From the NCBI RefSeq assembly GCF_001297125.1, contig NZ_LHPC01000054.1, forward strand, positions 62,001 through 126,000: a DNA stretch of 64,000 nt. Reading direction: 5' to 3'. The position numbers and the translations under genes were made by a program. This document shows, piece by piece, positions 9,083 to 18,506 of this stretch. The first letter of the stretch is position 1. Each line of letters opens with the position of its first letter. The notes beneath the pieces are model-generated. The model saw only the letters and a list, made by a program, of their open reading frames with translations, was not told the DNA's origin and did no database searches. This stretch comes from Pseudomonas sp. RIT-PI-q (GTDB lineage: Bacteria > Pseudomonadota > Gammaproteobacteria > Pseudomonadales > Pseudomonadaceae).

Positions 9083-9097
9083 AATTGTCGGACAATT
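9083..9097. promoter_or_regulatory. Palindrome in the aprX upstream region
   Basis: AATTGTC-G-GACAATT is a perfect inverted repeat with a one-base centre, in an AT-rich block about 225 nt before aprX. The whole gene-free stretch 8979-9321 is AT-richer than its surroundings and holds no ORF I can support; this is the only clear operator-like element in it besides the Rsm site near the start codon. Confidence 0.4.
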
Positions 9098-9305
9098 AAG
9101 CGAACCCCTCTGAACTACAAATAATATTTCGGCAGCACACGCATTGTTTCCGGGTACTTGCAGGAACAACTTCAATTTGACGTCAAAAAAGTAGTAGACG
9201 TTTGATTTCAAATTGTGTCAGTTTTCTTTCGCCTTCATTGGGCGAGTGATAGGACGATCTCGCCAGAGATTGTCGCTGTCTGACAAAAAACTGTTCCATA
9301 GCTAA

Positions 9306-9315
9306 ACAAGGAAGT
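9306..9315 (+). promoter_or_regulatory. RsmA/RsmE-type binding site over the aprX ribosome site
   Basis: ACAAGGAAGT matches the published RsmE consensus A/U-CANGGANG-U/A at every position and overlaps the only Shine-Dalgarno candidate, ending 6 nt before the aprX ATG. In P. fluorescens, exoprotease is known to be under GacA/Rsm post-transcriptional control, which this site explains. The match is seen; the binding is inference. Confidence 0.65.
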
Positions 9316-9321
9316 GTGTTT

Positions 9322-10776
9322 ATGTCGAAAGTAAAAGACCACGTTATTGATACCGCCGAACAGGCATTCCAGCCGCAATCATTGGCTGCATCCAGTTCCG
9401 CGTTCAACCAGATCAATAGCTTCAGCCATCAATATGATCGGGGCGGTAACCTCACGGTCAATGGCAAACCCTCCTTTTCCGTCGACCAGGCAGCTAACCA
9501 ATTGCTGCGTGACGGTGCGGCCTACCAGGACAAGGACGGCAGCGGCAAAATCGAGCTCACCTATACGTTCCTCACCTCGGCGTCGTCGAGCACCCTGAAC
9601 AAGCACGGGATCAGCGGGTTCAGCCAGTTCAGCGCGCAACAGAAAACCCAGGCCGTACTCGCCATGCAATCCTGGGCCGACGTGGCCAACGTCACCTTCA
9701 CCGATAAGACCACTGGCGGCGACGGTCACATGACCTTCGGCAATTACAGCGGCGGCCAGGACGGCGCGGCAGCGTTCGCCTATCTGCCGGGTACGGGCGC
9801 GGGTTACGACGGGACTTCCTGGTATTTGACCAACAGCAGCTACACGCCTAACAAGACGCCGGACCTGAACAACTACGGCCGTCAGACCCTGACCCACGAA
9901 ATCGGCCACACCCTGGGCCTGGCTCACCCTGGCGACTACAACGCTGGTGAAGGTGCGCCAACCTACAACGACGCGACCTACGGCCAAGACACTCGCGGCT
10001 ACAGCGTCATGAGCTACTGGAGTGAAAGCAATACCAGCCAGAACTTCAGCAAGGGGGGCGTCGAAGCGTATGCGTCCGGGCCGCTGATGGACGACATTGC
10101 GGCCATCCAGCAGCTCTACGGCGCCAACACCACCACCCGTACCGGTGACACCACTTACGGCTTCAACTCCAACGCCGGTCGCGACTTCCTCAGCGCTTCT
10201 TCGTCGTCGGACAAAGTGGTGTTCTCAGTCTGGGATGCGGGCGGCAAGGACACTCTGGACTTCTCGGGTTTTACCCAGAACCAGAAGATCAACCTCAATG
10301 ACGCCTCGTTCTCCGACGTTGGCGGCCTGGTGGGCAACGTCTCCATCGCCAAGGGGGTCATCGTCGAGAATGCCATTGGCGGTTCAGGCAATGATCTGCT
10401 GATCGGCAACAACGTGTCCAACGAGCTGAAGGGTGGTGCCGGCAACGACATCCTTTACGGCGCGGGCGGGGCAGACAAGTTGTGGGGTGGTGCAGGTTCG
10501 GACACGTTCGTGTTCGCCGCCAGCAGCGACTCCAAGCCGGGTGCTATCGACCAGATCCTCGATTTTGTCAGCGGGCTCGACAAGATCGACCTGACCGGTA
10601 TCACCAACGGCGCGGGCCTGCATTTTGTCAGTGCGTTCACCGGTGCAGCGGGCGACGCGGTGTTGAGCACCGCCAGCGGCGGCAGCCTGTTGTCGGTGGA
10701 CTTCTCCGGGCACGGCGTGGCTGATTTCCTGGTCAGCACCGTAGGCCAGGCGGCTTACTCCGATATCGCTGCGTGA
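9322..10776 (+). CDS. aprX: Alkaline metalloprotease, serralysin family (AprX/AprA)
   Basis: Encodes 484 aa of secreted extracellular zinc protease. The zinc motif HEIGHTLGLAH has its ligands at His192, His196 and His202 with catalytic Glu193; the Met-turn SVMSY has Met230. RTX nonapeptides (GGSGNDLLIG, GGAGNDILYG, GGAGSDTFVF) begin near residue 354 and bind calcium outside the cell. There is no Sec signal; the C-terminal region is the type I secretion signal, matched by aprDEF downstream. The start is ATG 9322, next to an Rsm-like site. It is the first gene of the aprX-inh-aprDEF-tliA block, a well-known spoilage and biocontrol locus in the P. fluorescens group. Confidence 0.96.
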   Translation: MSKVKDHVIDTAEQAFQPQSLAASSSAFNQINSFSHQYDRGGNLTVNGKPSFSVDQAANQLLRDGAAYQDKDGSGKIELTYTFLTSASSSTLNKHGISGFSQFSAQQKTQAVLAMQSWADVANVTFTDKTTGGDGHMTFGNYSGGQDGAAAFAYLPGTGAGYDGTSWYLTNSSYTPNKTPDLNNYGRQTLTHEIGHTLGLAHPGDYNAGEGAPTYNDATYGQDTRGYSVMSYWSESNTSQNFSKGGVEAYASGPLMDDIAAIQQLYGANTTTRTGDTTYGFNSNAGRDFLSASSSSDKVVFSVWDAGGKDTLDFSGFTQNQKINLNDASFSDVGGLVGNVSIAKGVIVENAIGGSGNDLLIGNNVSNELKGGAGNDILYGAGGADKLWGGAGSDTFVFAASSDSKPGAIDQILDFVSGLDKIDLTGITNGAGLHFVSAFTGAAGDAVLSTASGGSLLSVDFSGHGVADFLVSTVGQAAYSDIAA

Positions 10777-10841
10777 TGTGAGTGAAAAGGAGGGCGGCGC
10801 AGATGCGCTGCTCTCTGCTCTTGATATGAGTGAAGCGCCTT

Positions 10842-11240
10842 ATGATTCATAACGGCTGCACCTACAGAACAATCGCGTGGCTATTGGTCACGTTCATGAT
10901 GTTTTTTGGAGATTTAGCCATGGCAAGCAGCCTGAAACTGGCAGACCCCTCGCAGCTGGCCGGAAAATGGCAGGCGACCCTGATCGCAAACGGCGGCTCG
11001 CCAGAGTCGCAAGCGTCAACGGTATGCACCCTCGTATTACACGCGAATCAAACCCTGGGTGAGGGCGCCGAGTGCTTGAGCGCCTGGCTGGGCGAGCAAA
11101 CGACCGGATGGTTTACCGAGCCTGATGGCCTCGCAATCACCGGACCTGAAGGCTCAAAAGTTTTGTTTTTCAGTCAGCATCGTGATGGGTTTTATCAAAG
11201 CACGTTGAAATCCGGGCTGATCATTACACTTCAGCGATAA
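10842..11240 (+). CDS. aprI: Alkaline protease inhibitor (AprI/Inh)
   Basis: Encodes 132 aa with a signal peptide (core WLLVTFMMFFGDLAMA) and the mature N-terminus SSLKLADPSQLAGKWQ, the segment that in this family plugs the protease active site. Two cysteines (STVCTLV and GAECLSAW) can form the family's disulphide. It is periplasmic and protects the cell from prematurely active AprX. The start is uncertain: ATG 10842 is used, and a GTG 12 nt earlier is also possible. An imperfect hairpin lies in the 65-nt gap after aprX and might set the ratio of protease to inhibitor (inference). Confidence 0.9.
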   Translation: MIHNGCTYRTIAWLLVTFMMFFGDLAMASSLKLADPSQLAGKWQATLIANGGSPESQASTVCTLVLHANQTLGEGAECLSAWLGEQTTGWFTEPDGLAITGPEGSKVLFFSQHRDGFYQSTLKSGLIITLQR

Positions 11241-11405
11241 GTGCATTAAGTCCAGCGCGCGTTAATAGCGTTGTAAGGCGCAGATCAATAATCGAAGCAC
11301 GTTGGCGATAACGACGATTTGTTATTGATGTGTAAGCGCAAACCGCAAAAGTGATTCGATAACCCTGGCCAGGTATGGCAAGGGATAACCGTTCAGGAAG
11401 AACCC

Positions 11406-13160
11406 ATGAAGATGGCAAAGAGCCCGGCCACCGCACCGTTAATTAAGGCGCTGGGCGACTATAAGAGCATCCTGATAAGTGTCGGGTGTTTTACCGCACT
11501 GATTAATGTACTGATGCTGGTCCCGTCAATTTATATGCTCCAGGTCTATGACCGGGTATTGTCCTCGCAAAACGAAACCACGTTGGCCATGTTGTCGTTG
11601 ATGGTGGTCGGGTTCTTTGTCTTTATCGGTGTGCTGGAGATTGTTCGCAGCTTTATCGTCATCCGCGTCGGCAGCCAACTGGAGCGACGCTTCAACCTGC
11701 GGGTCTACCAAGCGGCGTTCGAACGCAACCTGTTCAAGGGTGAGGGCAATGCCGGCCAGTCCCTCGGCGACCTGACCCATATTCGCCAATTCGTCACCGG
11801 CCCTGCGTTGTTCGCCTTCTTCGATGCGCCGTGGTTTCCGGTCTATCTGTTGGTGATTTATCTGTTCAACGTCTGGCTCGGAGTGTTTGCCACGGCAGGC
11901 GCGGTGCTACTGATCGCGCTGGCCTGCCTTAATGAGGCGATGACCAAAAAGCCTCTGGGCGAAGCTGCCGCGTTTTCCCAGAAGTCCAGCCAGCTCGCCA
12001 CCAGTCACCTGCATAACGCCGAAACCATCCAGGCCATGGGCATGCTCGGAGCCTTGCGCAATCGCTGGTTTCAGGTTCATTCGCGTTTTCTCGGCTTGCA
12101 GAACCAGGCCAGCGACACCGGCGCCGTCATCAGTTCCCTGAGCAAAACCCTGCGGCTGTGCCTGCAATCCCTGGTGTTGGGCCTGGGCGCTCTGCTGGTA
12201 ATCAAGGGCGACATGACCGCCGGGATGATGATCGCCGGTTCGATCCTGATGGGCCGCGTCCTGAGCCCCATCGATCAGCTGATTGCCGTGTGGAAACAAT
12301 GGAGCGGCGCCAAACTCGCCTACCGGCGTCTCGATGCGTTGCTGCAAGCCTATCCACCGAGCGACGAGGCCATGGCATTGCCGGCGCCGAAGGGGCAGAT
12401 CACCTTCGAACAGGTCAGCGCCGGTCCTCCGGGGCAACGTACCGCGACCCTGCACATGGTCAACTTCAACCTTGGTGCGGGGGAGGTGTTGGGGGTGCTC
12501 GGTGCGTCGGGCTCCGGCAAGTCGACACTGGCCCGCGTGCTGGTCGGCGTCTGGCCGACCCTCGGTGGCACCGTGCGGCTCGACGGCGCGGACATCCATC
12601 GCTGGAATCGCGATGACCTCGGCCCCTACATCGGTTATCTGCCTCAGGACATCGAATTGTTCAGCGGCAGCATCGCGCAAAACATCGCCCGATTCCGTGA
12701 GGCCGATCCGCAACACGTGGTGATGGCCGCGCAACAGGCTGGCGTGCATGAATTGATCCTGCGCATGCCTCAGGGCTACGACACCGTGCTCGGTGAAGAC
12801 GGCAGCGGTTTGTCCGGCGGGCAAAAACAGCGTGTGGCCCTGGCCCGTGCCCTGTATGGCAAGCCGAGCCTGGTGGTGCTGGATGAACCGAACTCTAACC
12901 TCGACACCGTGGGCGAAGCGGCGCTGGCCAGCGCTATTGCGCACATGAAGGCCCTGGGCACCAGTGTGATTTTGGTCACGCATCGTTCTTCAGCGCTGGC
13001 TCAGGCTGACAAATTGCTGGTGCTCAATGAGGGACGTTTGCAGGCCTTCGGTCCAAGTCAGGAGGTGCTCAAGGCGCTGTCCGGTGCTGCGGCGCAAGCA
13101 CCGACTGGCCTCAGCATGAGCCGGCAGTCTCAGCCGTCGACAAGGAGTTCGGGTGTATGA
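11406..13160 (+). CDS. aprD: Type I secretion ABC transporter AprD
   Basis: Encodes a 584-aa inner-membrane exporter: six predicted membrane helices in the first 300 aa (for example CFTALINVLMLVPSIYMLQV), then a nucleotide-binding domain with Walker A LGASGSGKST, signature LSGGQKQRVALARAL and Walker B VVLDEPNSNLD. It energises export of AprX and TliA through AprE and AprF. It lacks an N-terminal peptidase domain, as expected for RTX exporters. The start ATG has AGGAAG upstream; that ribosome site lies in the loop of a small GTTC/GAAC hairpin. The 165 nt before it hold no gene I can support. Confidence 0.95.
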   Translation: MKMAKSPATAPLIKALGDYKSILISVGCFTALINVLMLVPSIYMLQVYDRVLSSQNETTLAMLSLMVVGFFVFIGVLEIVRSFIVIRVGSQLERRFNLRVYQAAFERNLFKGEGNAGQSLGDLTHIRQFVTGPALFAFFDAPWFPVYLLVIYLFNVWLGVFATAGAVLLIALACLNEAMTKKPLGEAAAFSQKSSQLATSHLHNAETIQAMGMLGALRNRWFQVHSRFLGLQNQASDTGAVISSLSKTLRLCLQSLVLGLGALLVIKGDMTAGMMIAGSILMGRVLSPIDQLIAVWKQWSGAKLAYRRLDALLQAYPPSDEAMALPAPKGQITFEQVSAGPPGQRTATLHMVNFNLGAGEVLGVLGASGSGKSTLARVLVGVWPTLGGTVRLDGADIHRWNRDDLGPYIGYLPQDIELFSGSIAQNIARFREADPQHVVMAAQQAGVHELILRMPQGYDTVLGEDGSGLSGGQKQRVALARALYGKPSLVVLDEPNSNLDTVGEAALASAIAHMKALGTSVILVTHRSSALAQADKLLVLNEGRLQAFGPSQEVLKALSGAAAQAPTGLSMSRQSQPSTRSSGV

Positions 13161-14506
13161 CTAGTGCACAGATCAACAGTCAAAATGAAGCCGCGATGGA
13201 ACACGATTACATCGCCGAGCGCCCTGAGCGCGACGCGCGTTATTTCGCCCGCCTGGGCTGGATTCTGGCGATCGTCGGCGCTGGCAGTTTCTTCACCTGG
13301 GCCAGTCTGGCGCCGCTCGATCAGGGCATTCCGGTGCAAGGCACCGTGGTGGTGTCGGGCAAGCGCAAAGCCGTGCAGTCGATGAGCAGCGGCGTGGTCA
13401 GCCGGATTCTGGTGCGCGAAGGTCAGGTGGTGAAGCAGGGTCAGCCACTGTTTCAGCTCGACCAGACCCAGGTCGCCGCCGATGTGCAATCCCTGCAAGC
13501 GCAATACCGCATGGCCTGGGCCAGCCTGGCGCGGTGGCAGAGCGAGCGTGACAATCTCAAGCAGGTCAGTTTCCCCGCCGAATTGAGCAACGATCCCGAC
13601 CCGCGCTTGAAATTGGTGCTGGAAGGCCAGCGACAGTTGTTCAGCAGCCGTCGCGAAGCCTTTTCTCGCGAGCAGGGCGCATTGCGCGCCAGCATTGAAG
13701 GTGCCGGTGCGCAACTGGCCGGCATGCGCCGCGCCCGTACCGACTTGACCGCCCAGGCCAGCTCGCTGCAACAGCAATTGAGCAATTTGCAACCCTTGGC
13801 GGACAACGGCTACATCCCGCGCAACCGGCTGATGGAGTACCAGCGTCAGCTGTCGCAAGTGCAGCAACAATTGGCAGAAAACACTGGCGAAAGTGGGCGG
13901 GTGGAGCAGGGCATCCTCGAATCGCATCTCAAGCTGCAACAACACATCGAGGAATACCAGAAAGAAGTCCGCACGCAACTGGCCGATGCGCAGCTCAAAA
14001 GCGTGACCCTGGAAGAGCAACTGACCTCCGCCGGGTTCGACCTGCAACACAGCGAGATCATCGCCACGGCCGACGGCATCGCGGTCAACCTCGGGGTTCA
14101 CACCGAAGGCGCGGTGGTGCGTCAGGGCGAAACGCTGTTGGAGATCGTGCCCCAGGGCACACGCCTGGAAGTGGAAGGGCACCTGCCGATCAACCTGGTC
14201 GACAAGGTCGGCACGCACTTGCCGGTGGACATTCTGTTTACCGCATTCAACCAGAGCCGCACCCCGCGAGTGCCGGGCGAAGTCAGCCTGATCTCCGCCG
14301 ACCAGATGGTCGACGAAAAAACCGGGGCGCCGTATTACGTGCTGCGCAGCAGCGTCAGCGAGCAGGCCATGGAAAAACTCAACGGCCTGGTGATCAAGCC
14401 CGGCATGCCGGCGGAAATGTTCGTGCGCACCGGTGAACGTTCACTCCTCAACTACCTGTTCAAACCGCTGCTCGACCGGGCAGGCTCCGCGTTGACTGAG
14501 GAATAA
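13157..14506 (+). CDS. aprE: Membrane fusion protein AprE (HlyD family)
   Basis: Encodes a 449-aa periplasmic adaptor: one N-terminal membrane segment (LGWILAIVGAGSFFTWASL), a lipoyl-like half (GTVVVSGKRKAVQSMSSG), a long coiled-coil with Gln/Leu-rich heptads over about residues 95-290, then the second lipoyl half and beta-barrel (IIATADGIAVNLGVHTEG). It bridges AprD and AprF. The start codon overlaps the aprD stop by 4 nt (ATGA), so translation is coupled. Confidence 0.95.
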   Translation: MTSAQINSQNEAAMEHDYIAERPERDARYFARLGWILAIVGAGSFFTWASLAPLDQGIPVQGTVVVSGKRKAVQSMSSGVVSRILVREGQVVKQGQPLFQLDQTQVAADVQSLQAQYRMAWASLARWQSERDNLKQVSFPAELSNDPDPRLKLVLEGQRQLFSSRREAFSREQGALRASIEGAGAQLAGMRRARTDLTAQASSLQQQLSNLQPLADNGYIPRNRLMEYQRQLSQVQQQLAENTGESGRVEQGILESHLKLQQHIEEYQKEVRTQLADAQLKSVTLEEQLTSAGFDLQHSEIIATADGIAVNLGVHTEGAVVRQGETLLEIVPQGTRLEVEGHLPINLVDKVGTHLPVDILFTAFNQSRTPRVPGEVSLISADQMVDEKTGAPYYVLRSSVSEQAMEKLNGLVIKPGMPAEMFVRTGERSLLNYLFKPLLDRAGSALTEE

Positions 14507-14508
14507 GG

Positions 14509-15873
14509 ATGTTCCGTTGTATGAATAAGCTTTCCATGCTCGCAGCGACCCTGGCGTTGCTGACCTGCAACAGTGCGCTGGGGATGGGGCCGTTCGAGGT
14601 CTACGAACAAGCGTTGCGCAATGATCCTGTGTTCCTCGGCGCGATCAAGGAGCGCGACGCCGGCCTTGAGAACCGTGCCATTGGCCGCGCCGGGCTGTTG
14701 CCGAAACTGGGTTACAACTACAACAAGGGCCGCAACACCTCCAAGGTCACCTACCTCAACGAGCGCGGGCAAAACCAGTCGGATGACCGTAACTACAGCA
14801 GTTATGGCTCGACGCTGACCCTGCAACAGCCGTTGCTCGACTACGAGGCGTATGCGGCCTGGCGTAAAGGCGTGGCGCAGGCGCTGTTTGCCGATGAAAA
14901 CTTTCGCGGCAAGAGTCAGGAATTGCTGGTGCGGGTGCTGGAGAACTACACCAAGGCGTTGTTCGCCCAGGACCAGATCGACATTGCCCTCGCCAAGAAA
15001 AAAGCCTACGAGCAACAGTTCCAGCAGAACGAACAGATGTTCCGCCAGGGCGAGGGCACGCGCACCGATATTCTTGAAGCCGAGTCGCGCTACGAACTGG
15101 CGACCGCCGAAGAAATCGAGGCGCGCAACGAACAAGATGCCTCCCTGCGCGAACTGGGGGCTCTGATCGGTGTGCCGGCCATCGACATCGTCGACCTGGC
15201 GCCACTGGACCAGAACTTCCAGACCTTCACCTTGCAACCGGCCAGTTACGACACCTGGCATGAGATCGCGGTGGCCAACAACCCGAACCTGGCTTCCCAG
15301 CGCCAGGCCCTGGAAGTGGCGCGCTACGAGGTTGAACGCAACCGTGCCGGGCACCTGCCCAAAGTCAGCGCCTACGCCTCGGTGCGCCAGAACGAGTCGG
15401 AGAGTGGCAACACCTATAACCAGCGCTACGACACCAACACCATCGGCATCGAAATCAACGTGCCGCTGTATGCCGGCGGCGGAGTCTCGGCCTCGACTCG
15501 TCAGGCCAGCCGCGCCATGGAACAGGCCGAGTACGAACTGGACGGCAAGACTCGGGAAACCCTGATCGAACTGCGTCGGCAGTTCAGCGCCTGCCTGTCG
15601 GGCGTGAGCAAACTGCGCGCCTATCAGAAAGCCCTGAGCTCGGCCGAAGCCCTGGTGGTGTCGACCCGGCAAAGCATCCTGGGTGGCGAACGGGTCAACC
15701 TCGATGCGCTGAATGCCGAACAACAACTCTTTACGACACGTCGGGATCTGGCCCAGAGCCGGTACGACTATTTGATGGCGTGGACCAAGTTGCATTACTA
15801 CGCCGGGACGTTGAGCGAGCAGGACCTGGCCAAGGTTGACGAGGCGTTCGGACAAGGACCGAGGACTCGGTAA
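14509..15873 (+). CDS. aprF: Outer-membrane channel AprF (TolC family)
   Basis: Encodes 454 aa with a signal peptide (MNKLSMLAATLALLTCNSALG after a short extension; ATG 14521 is an alternative start) and two TolC repeat halves rich in coiled-coil (ARNEQDASLRELGALIG; ATRQASRAMEQAEYEL-like segments). It forms the outer-membrane tunnel for AprX and TliA export. It begins 2 nt after aprE and so belongs to the same transcript. Confidence 0.94.
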   Translation: MFRCMNKLSMLAATLALLTCNSALGMGPFEVYEQALRNDPVFLGAIKERDAGLENRAIGRAGLLPKLGYNYNKGRNTSKVTYLNERGQNQSDDRNYSSYGSTLTLQQPLLDYEAYAAWRKGVAQALFADENFRGKSQELLVRVLENYTKALFAQDQIDIALAKKKAYEQQFQQNEQMFRQGEGTRTDILEAESRYELATAEEIEARNEQDASLRELGALIGVPAIDIVDLAPLDQNFQTFTLQPASYDTWHEIAVANNPNLASQRQALEVARYEVERNRAGHLPKVSAYASVRQNESESGNTYNQRYDTNTIGIEINVPLYAGGGVSASTRQASRAMEQAEYELDGKTRETLIELRRQFSACLSGVSKLRAYQKALSSAEALVVSTRQSILGGERVNLDALNAEQQLFTTRRDLAQSRYDYLMAWTKLHYYAGTLSEQDLAKVDEAFGQGPRTR

Positions 15874-15941
15874 CGCCCGGACATTGCAGCCCTGTAGCGC
15901 GGATATCTCTGACAATTCCAACAAAGAGAGAGGCAATACCC

Positions 15942-17795
15942 ATGGGTGTGTACGACTACAAAAACCTCGGCACAGCAGACTCCAAAGCGTTGTTTACCGA
16001 TGCGATGGCGATCACGCTGTATTCCTATCACAACCTCGACAACGGTTTCGCCACCGGTTACCAGCACAACGGTTTCGGCCTGGGCTTGCCGGCGACGCTG
16101 GTGACGGCGCTGATCGGTGGCGCTGACTCCCAGGGCGTCATCCCCGGTATTCCGTGGAATCCGGATTCAGAAAAAGCCGCGCTGGATGCGGTGCACAAAG
16201 CTGGCTGGACACCGATCACCGCCTCGCAATTGGGCTACGACGGCAAGGTCGACGGGCGCGGGACGTTCTTCGGCGAGAAGGACGGTTACACCAGCGCTCA
16301 GGTGGAAATCCTCGGCAAGTACGACGCTCAAGGCCATCTCACTGAAATCGGCATCGCCTTTCGCGGCACCAGCGGCCCACGGGAAACCCTGGTCAGCGAT
16401 TCAATCGCCGACGTGATCAACGATCTGCTGGCGGCGCTGGGCCCCAAGGATTATGCGAAGAACTACGTCGGTGAAGCGTTCGGCAACTTGCTTGGCGACG
16501 TCGCCGCGTTTGCCCAGGCCAATGGCCTGTCGGGCAAGGATGTGCTGGTCAGCGGCCACAGCCTCGGCGGTTTGGCGGTCAACAGCCTGGCGGATTTGAG
16601 CACCGACAAGTGGGCCGGTTTCTATCAGGATTCCAACTACATTGCCTACGCGTCACCGACCCAAAGCAGCACCGACAAAGTGCTGAACGTCGGTTACGAA
16701 AACGATCCGGTGTTCCGAGCGCTCGACGGTTCCTCGTTCAATCTGTCGTCGGTAGGCGTGCACGATGCCCATCAGGATTCGGCGACCAACAACATCGTCA
16801 GCTTCAACGACCACTATGCGTCGACGGCCTGGAACCTGCTGCCGTTCTCCATCCTCAACATCCCGACCTGGATCTCGCACATGCCCACCGGGTACGGCGA
16901 CGGCATGACGCGAGTGCTGGAATCGAAGTTCTACGACCTCACCAGCAAAGACTCGACGATTATCGTTGCCAACCTGTCGGACCCGGCACGCAGCAACACC
17001 TGGGTCCAGGACCTCAATCGCAACGCCGACCCCCACAAGGGCAGTACCTTCATCATCGGCAGCGACGGCAATGACCTGATCCAGGGTGGCAAGGGCAACG
17101 ACTACCTGGAAGGCCGCGATGGCAACGACACCTTTCGCGACGGTGGCGGCTACAACATCCTGTTGGGCGGCAAGGGCAGCAACGTGCTCGATGTGCAGCA
17201 GTCGGTGAAGAGCTTTGACTTCGCCAATGACGGCGCTGGCAACCTGTACATTCGCGACGCCAGCGGCGGCATCAGCATCACCCGTGACATCGGCAGCATC
17301 GTCAGCAAGGAGCCGGGGTTTTTATGGGGGCTGTTCAAGGATGACGTGACCCATAGCGTCACTGCCAATGGACTGGCGGTCGGCAACAATTTGACCCAGT
17401 ACGCGTCAACGGTGAAGGGCGGCGCGGCTGCCGATACGCTCAAGGCTCACGCGGGGGGCGACTGGCTGTTTGGCCTGGACGGCAACGATCACTTGATCGG
17501 CGGCAAGGGCAACGACGTGTTGGTCGGCGGCGCGGGTAATGACCTGATGGAGTCGGGGGGCGGGATCGATACGTTCCTGTTCAGCGGCGCCTTTGGCCAG
17601 GACCGGGTGATCGGCTATCAGGCGAACGATAAGCTGGTGTTTCTCGGGGTGCAGGGTGTGGCGCCGAGCGATGATTATCGGGCGCATGCCACGGCGGTGG
17701 GGCAGGATACGGTGCTGACGTTTGGTGGGGATTCGGTGACGCTGGTCGGGGTTGGGCTGGACAGTTTGTCGGGTGCGGGGATTGTTATGGCCTGA
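15942..17795 (+). CDS. tliA: Class I.3 extracellular lipase / polyurethanase (TliA-type)
   Basis: Encodes 617 aa. The lipase box GHSLGG places the nucleophile at Ser207; Asp255 (in YENDPVFR) and His313 (in WISHMPTG) complete the triad at exactly the positions known for P. fluorescens TliA. RTX repeats (GSDGNDLIQGGKGND, GGKGNDVLVGGAGND) and a C-terminal type I signal follow; there is no Sec signal. It hydrolyses triacylglycerols outside the cell. It lies 68 nt after aprF; the two autotransporter protease genes (prtA, prtB) often found between aprF and the lipase are absent. Confidence 0.95.
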   Translation: MGVYDYKNLGTADSKALFTDAMAITLYSYHNLDNGFATGYQHNGFGLGLPATLVTALIGGADSQGVIPGIPWNPDSEKAALDAVHKAGWTPITASQLGYDGKVDGRGTFFGEKDGYTSAQVEILGKYDAQGHLTEIGIAFRGTSGPRETLVSDSIADVINDLLAALGPKDYAKNYVGEAFGNLLGDVAAFAQANGLSGKDVLVSGHSLGGLAVNSLADLSTDKWAGFYQDSNYIAYASPTQSSTDKVLNVGYENDPVFRALDGSSFNLSSVGVHDAHQDSATNNIVSFNDHYASTAWNLLPFSILNIPTWISHMPTGYGDGMTRVLESKFYDLTSKDSTIIVANLSDPARSNTWVQDLNRNADPHKGSTFIIGSDGNDLIQGGKGNDYLEGRDGNDTFRDGGGYNILLGGKGSNVLDVQQSVKSFDFANDGAGNLYIRDASGGISITRDIGSIVSKEPGFLWGLFKDDVTHSVTANGLAVGNNLTQYASTVKGGAAADTLKAHAGGDWLFGLDGNDHLIGGKGNDVLVGGAGNDLMESGGGIDTFLFSGAFGQDRVIGYQANDKLVFLGVQGVAPSDDYRAHATAVGQDTVLTFGGDSVTLVGVGLDSLSGAGIVMA

Positions 17796-17820
17796 GGGTG
17801 ATGGGCTGTCTTTGATGGCC

Positions 17821-17915
17821 TCTTCGCGGGCAAGCCCGCTCCCACATTGGATTGGGTGTACACACATCTTGTGTCCACTGGAGATCAAATGTGGGAGCGG
17901 GCTTGCCCGCGAAGA
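17821..17915. repeat. REP pair (gtgggagcgggcttgcccgcg family)
   Basis: Inverted arms TCTTCGCGGGCAAGCCCGCT and its complement flank about 40 nt of spacer. It lies between the convergent tliA and YgdI-type lipoprotein genes and is the only hairpin that could end the apr-tliA transcript. Confidence 0.85.
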
Positions 17916-17929
17916 ACGATAACGCGGTC

Positions 17930-18154
17930 TTAGTCTTCCTGACGAATCGTACTCACCTCATCAGCCTTGACCTTCACTTTCGCCCCGGAAATATCTTCAA
18001 ACTCAAAGAAGCCATCCTTGGTTTTGGTCTTCGGCATGTCCTTGGTCAAATACTGGGTGCCGTTCTGCAGTGTCACAACCGTTGGCGTCGAGCAACCGGC
18101 CAGGGCCAGAAAGGCTGCTACCGCCAGGGGCAAGCCCAGAGTCTTGATATTCAT
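17930..18154 (-). CDS. YgdI/YgdR-family small lipoprotein
   Basis: Encodes 74 aa. The lipoprotein signal peptide ends in the lipobox LALAGC, so Cys is the lipidated residue, followed by STPTVVTLQNGTQYLTKDMP and a compact beta fold typical of YgdI/YgdR. ATG 18154 is chosen over GTG 18160 because AGAGGTGA is correctly spaced for it. It is an envelope protein of unknown function. Confidence 0.85.
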   Translation of the reverse strand: MNIKTLGLPLAVAAFLALAGCSTPTVVTLQNGTQYLTKDMPKTKTKDGFFEFEDISGAKVKVKADEVSTIRQED

Positions 18155-18302
18155 ACTCACCTCTTAAACTTCAAATAAAAAACAGCGCGATTACCGTATC
18201 TCTAAGGCGGTTGGTGCCATGGAACACCAGAAAGTTCGACAGGCAGCGGAAAAATAACCCGACACACACTTTTGTAGCCGCTGGCGAAACCGAATACAAC
18301 TG

Positions 18303-18386
18303 CGTAGGAGCCGGCTTGCTGGCGAAGGCGTTGTCATGTGCAGTGTGAGGCTTGAGGCCGCTTTCGCTGGCAAGCCAGCTCCTACA
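18303..18386. repeat. REP pair in intergenic region 18155-18506
   Basis: Arms GTAGGAGCCGGCTTGCTGGC and CGCTGGCAAGCCAGCTCCTAC face each other across about 40 nt. A lone REP fragment of the RAYT-linked type (TTTGTAGCCGCTGGCG) lies at about 18270. The rest of the 350-nt gap shows no gene. Confidence 0.8.
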
Positions 18387-18506
18387 GGTTGCGTTATGGC
18401 ATTACCTGATTGCGCCGCCGCTTATCCTTTTCCATTTGCACCGGGTGGGGTCTAGCTGGTATCTGTACGCATAACCAGTATTCGCTCGCCATGGCCCATC
18501 TTCCCT

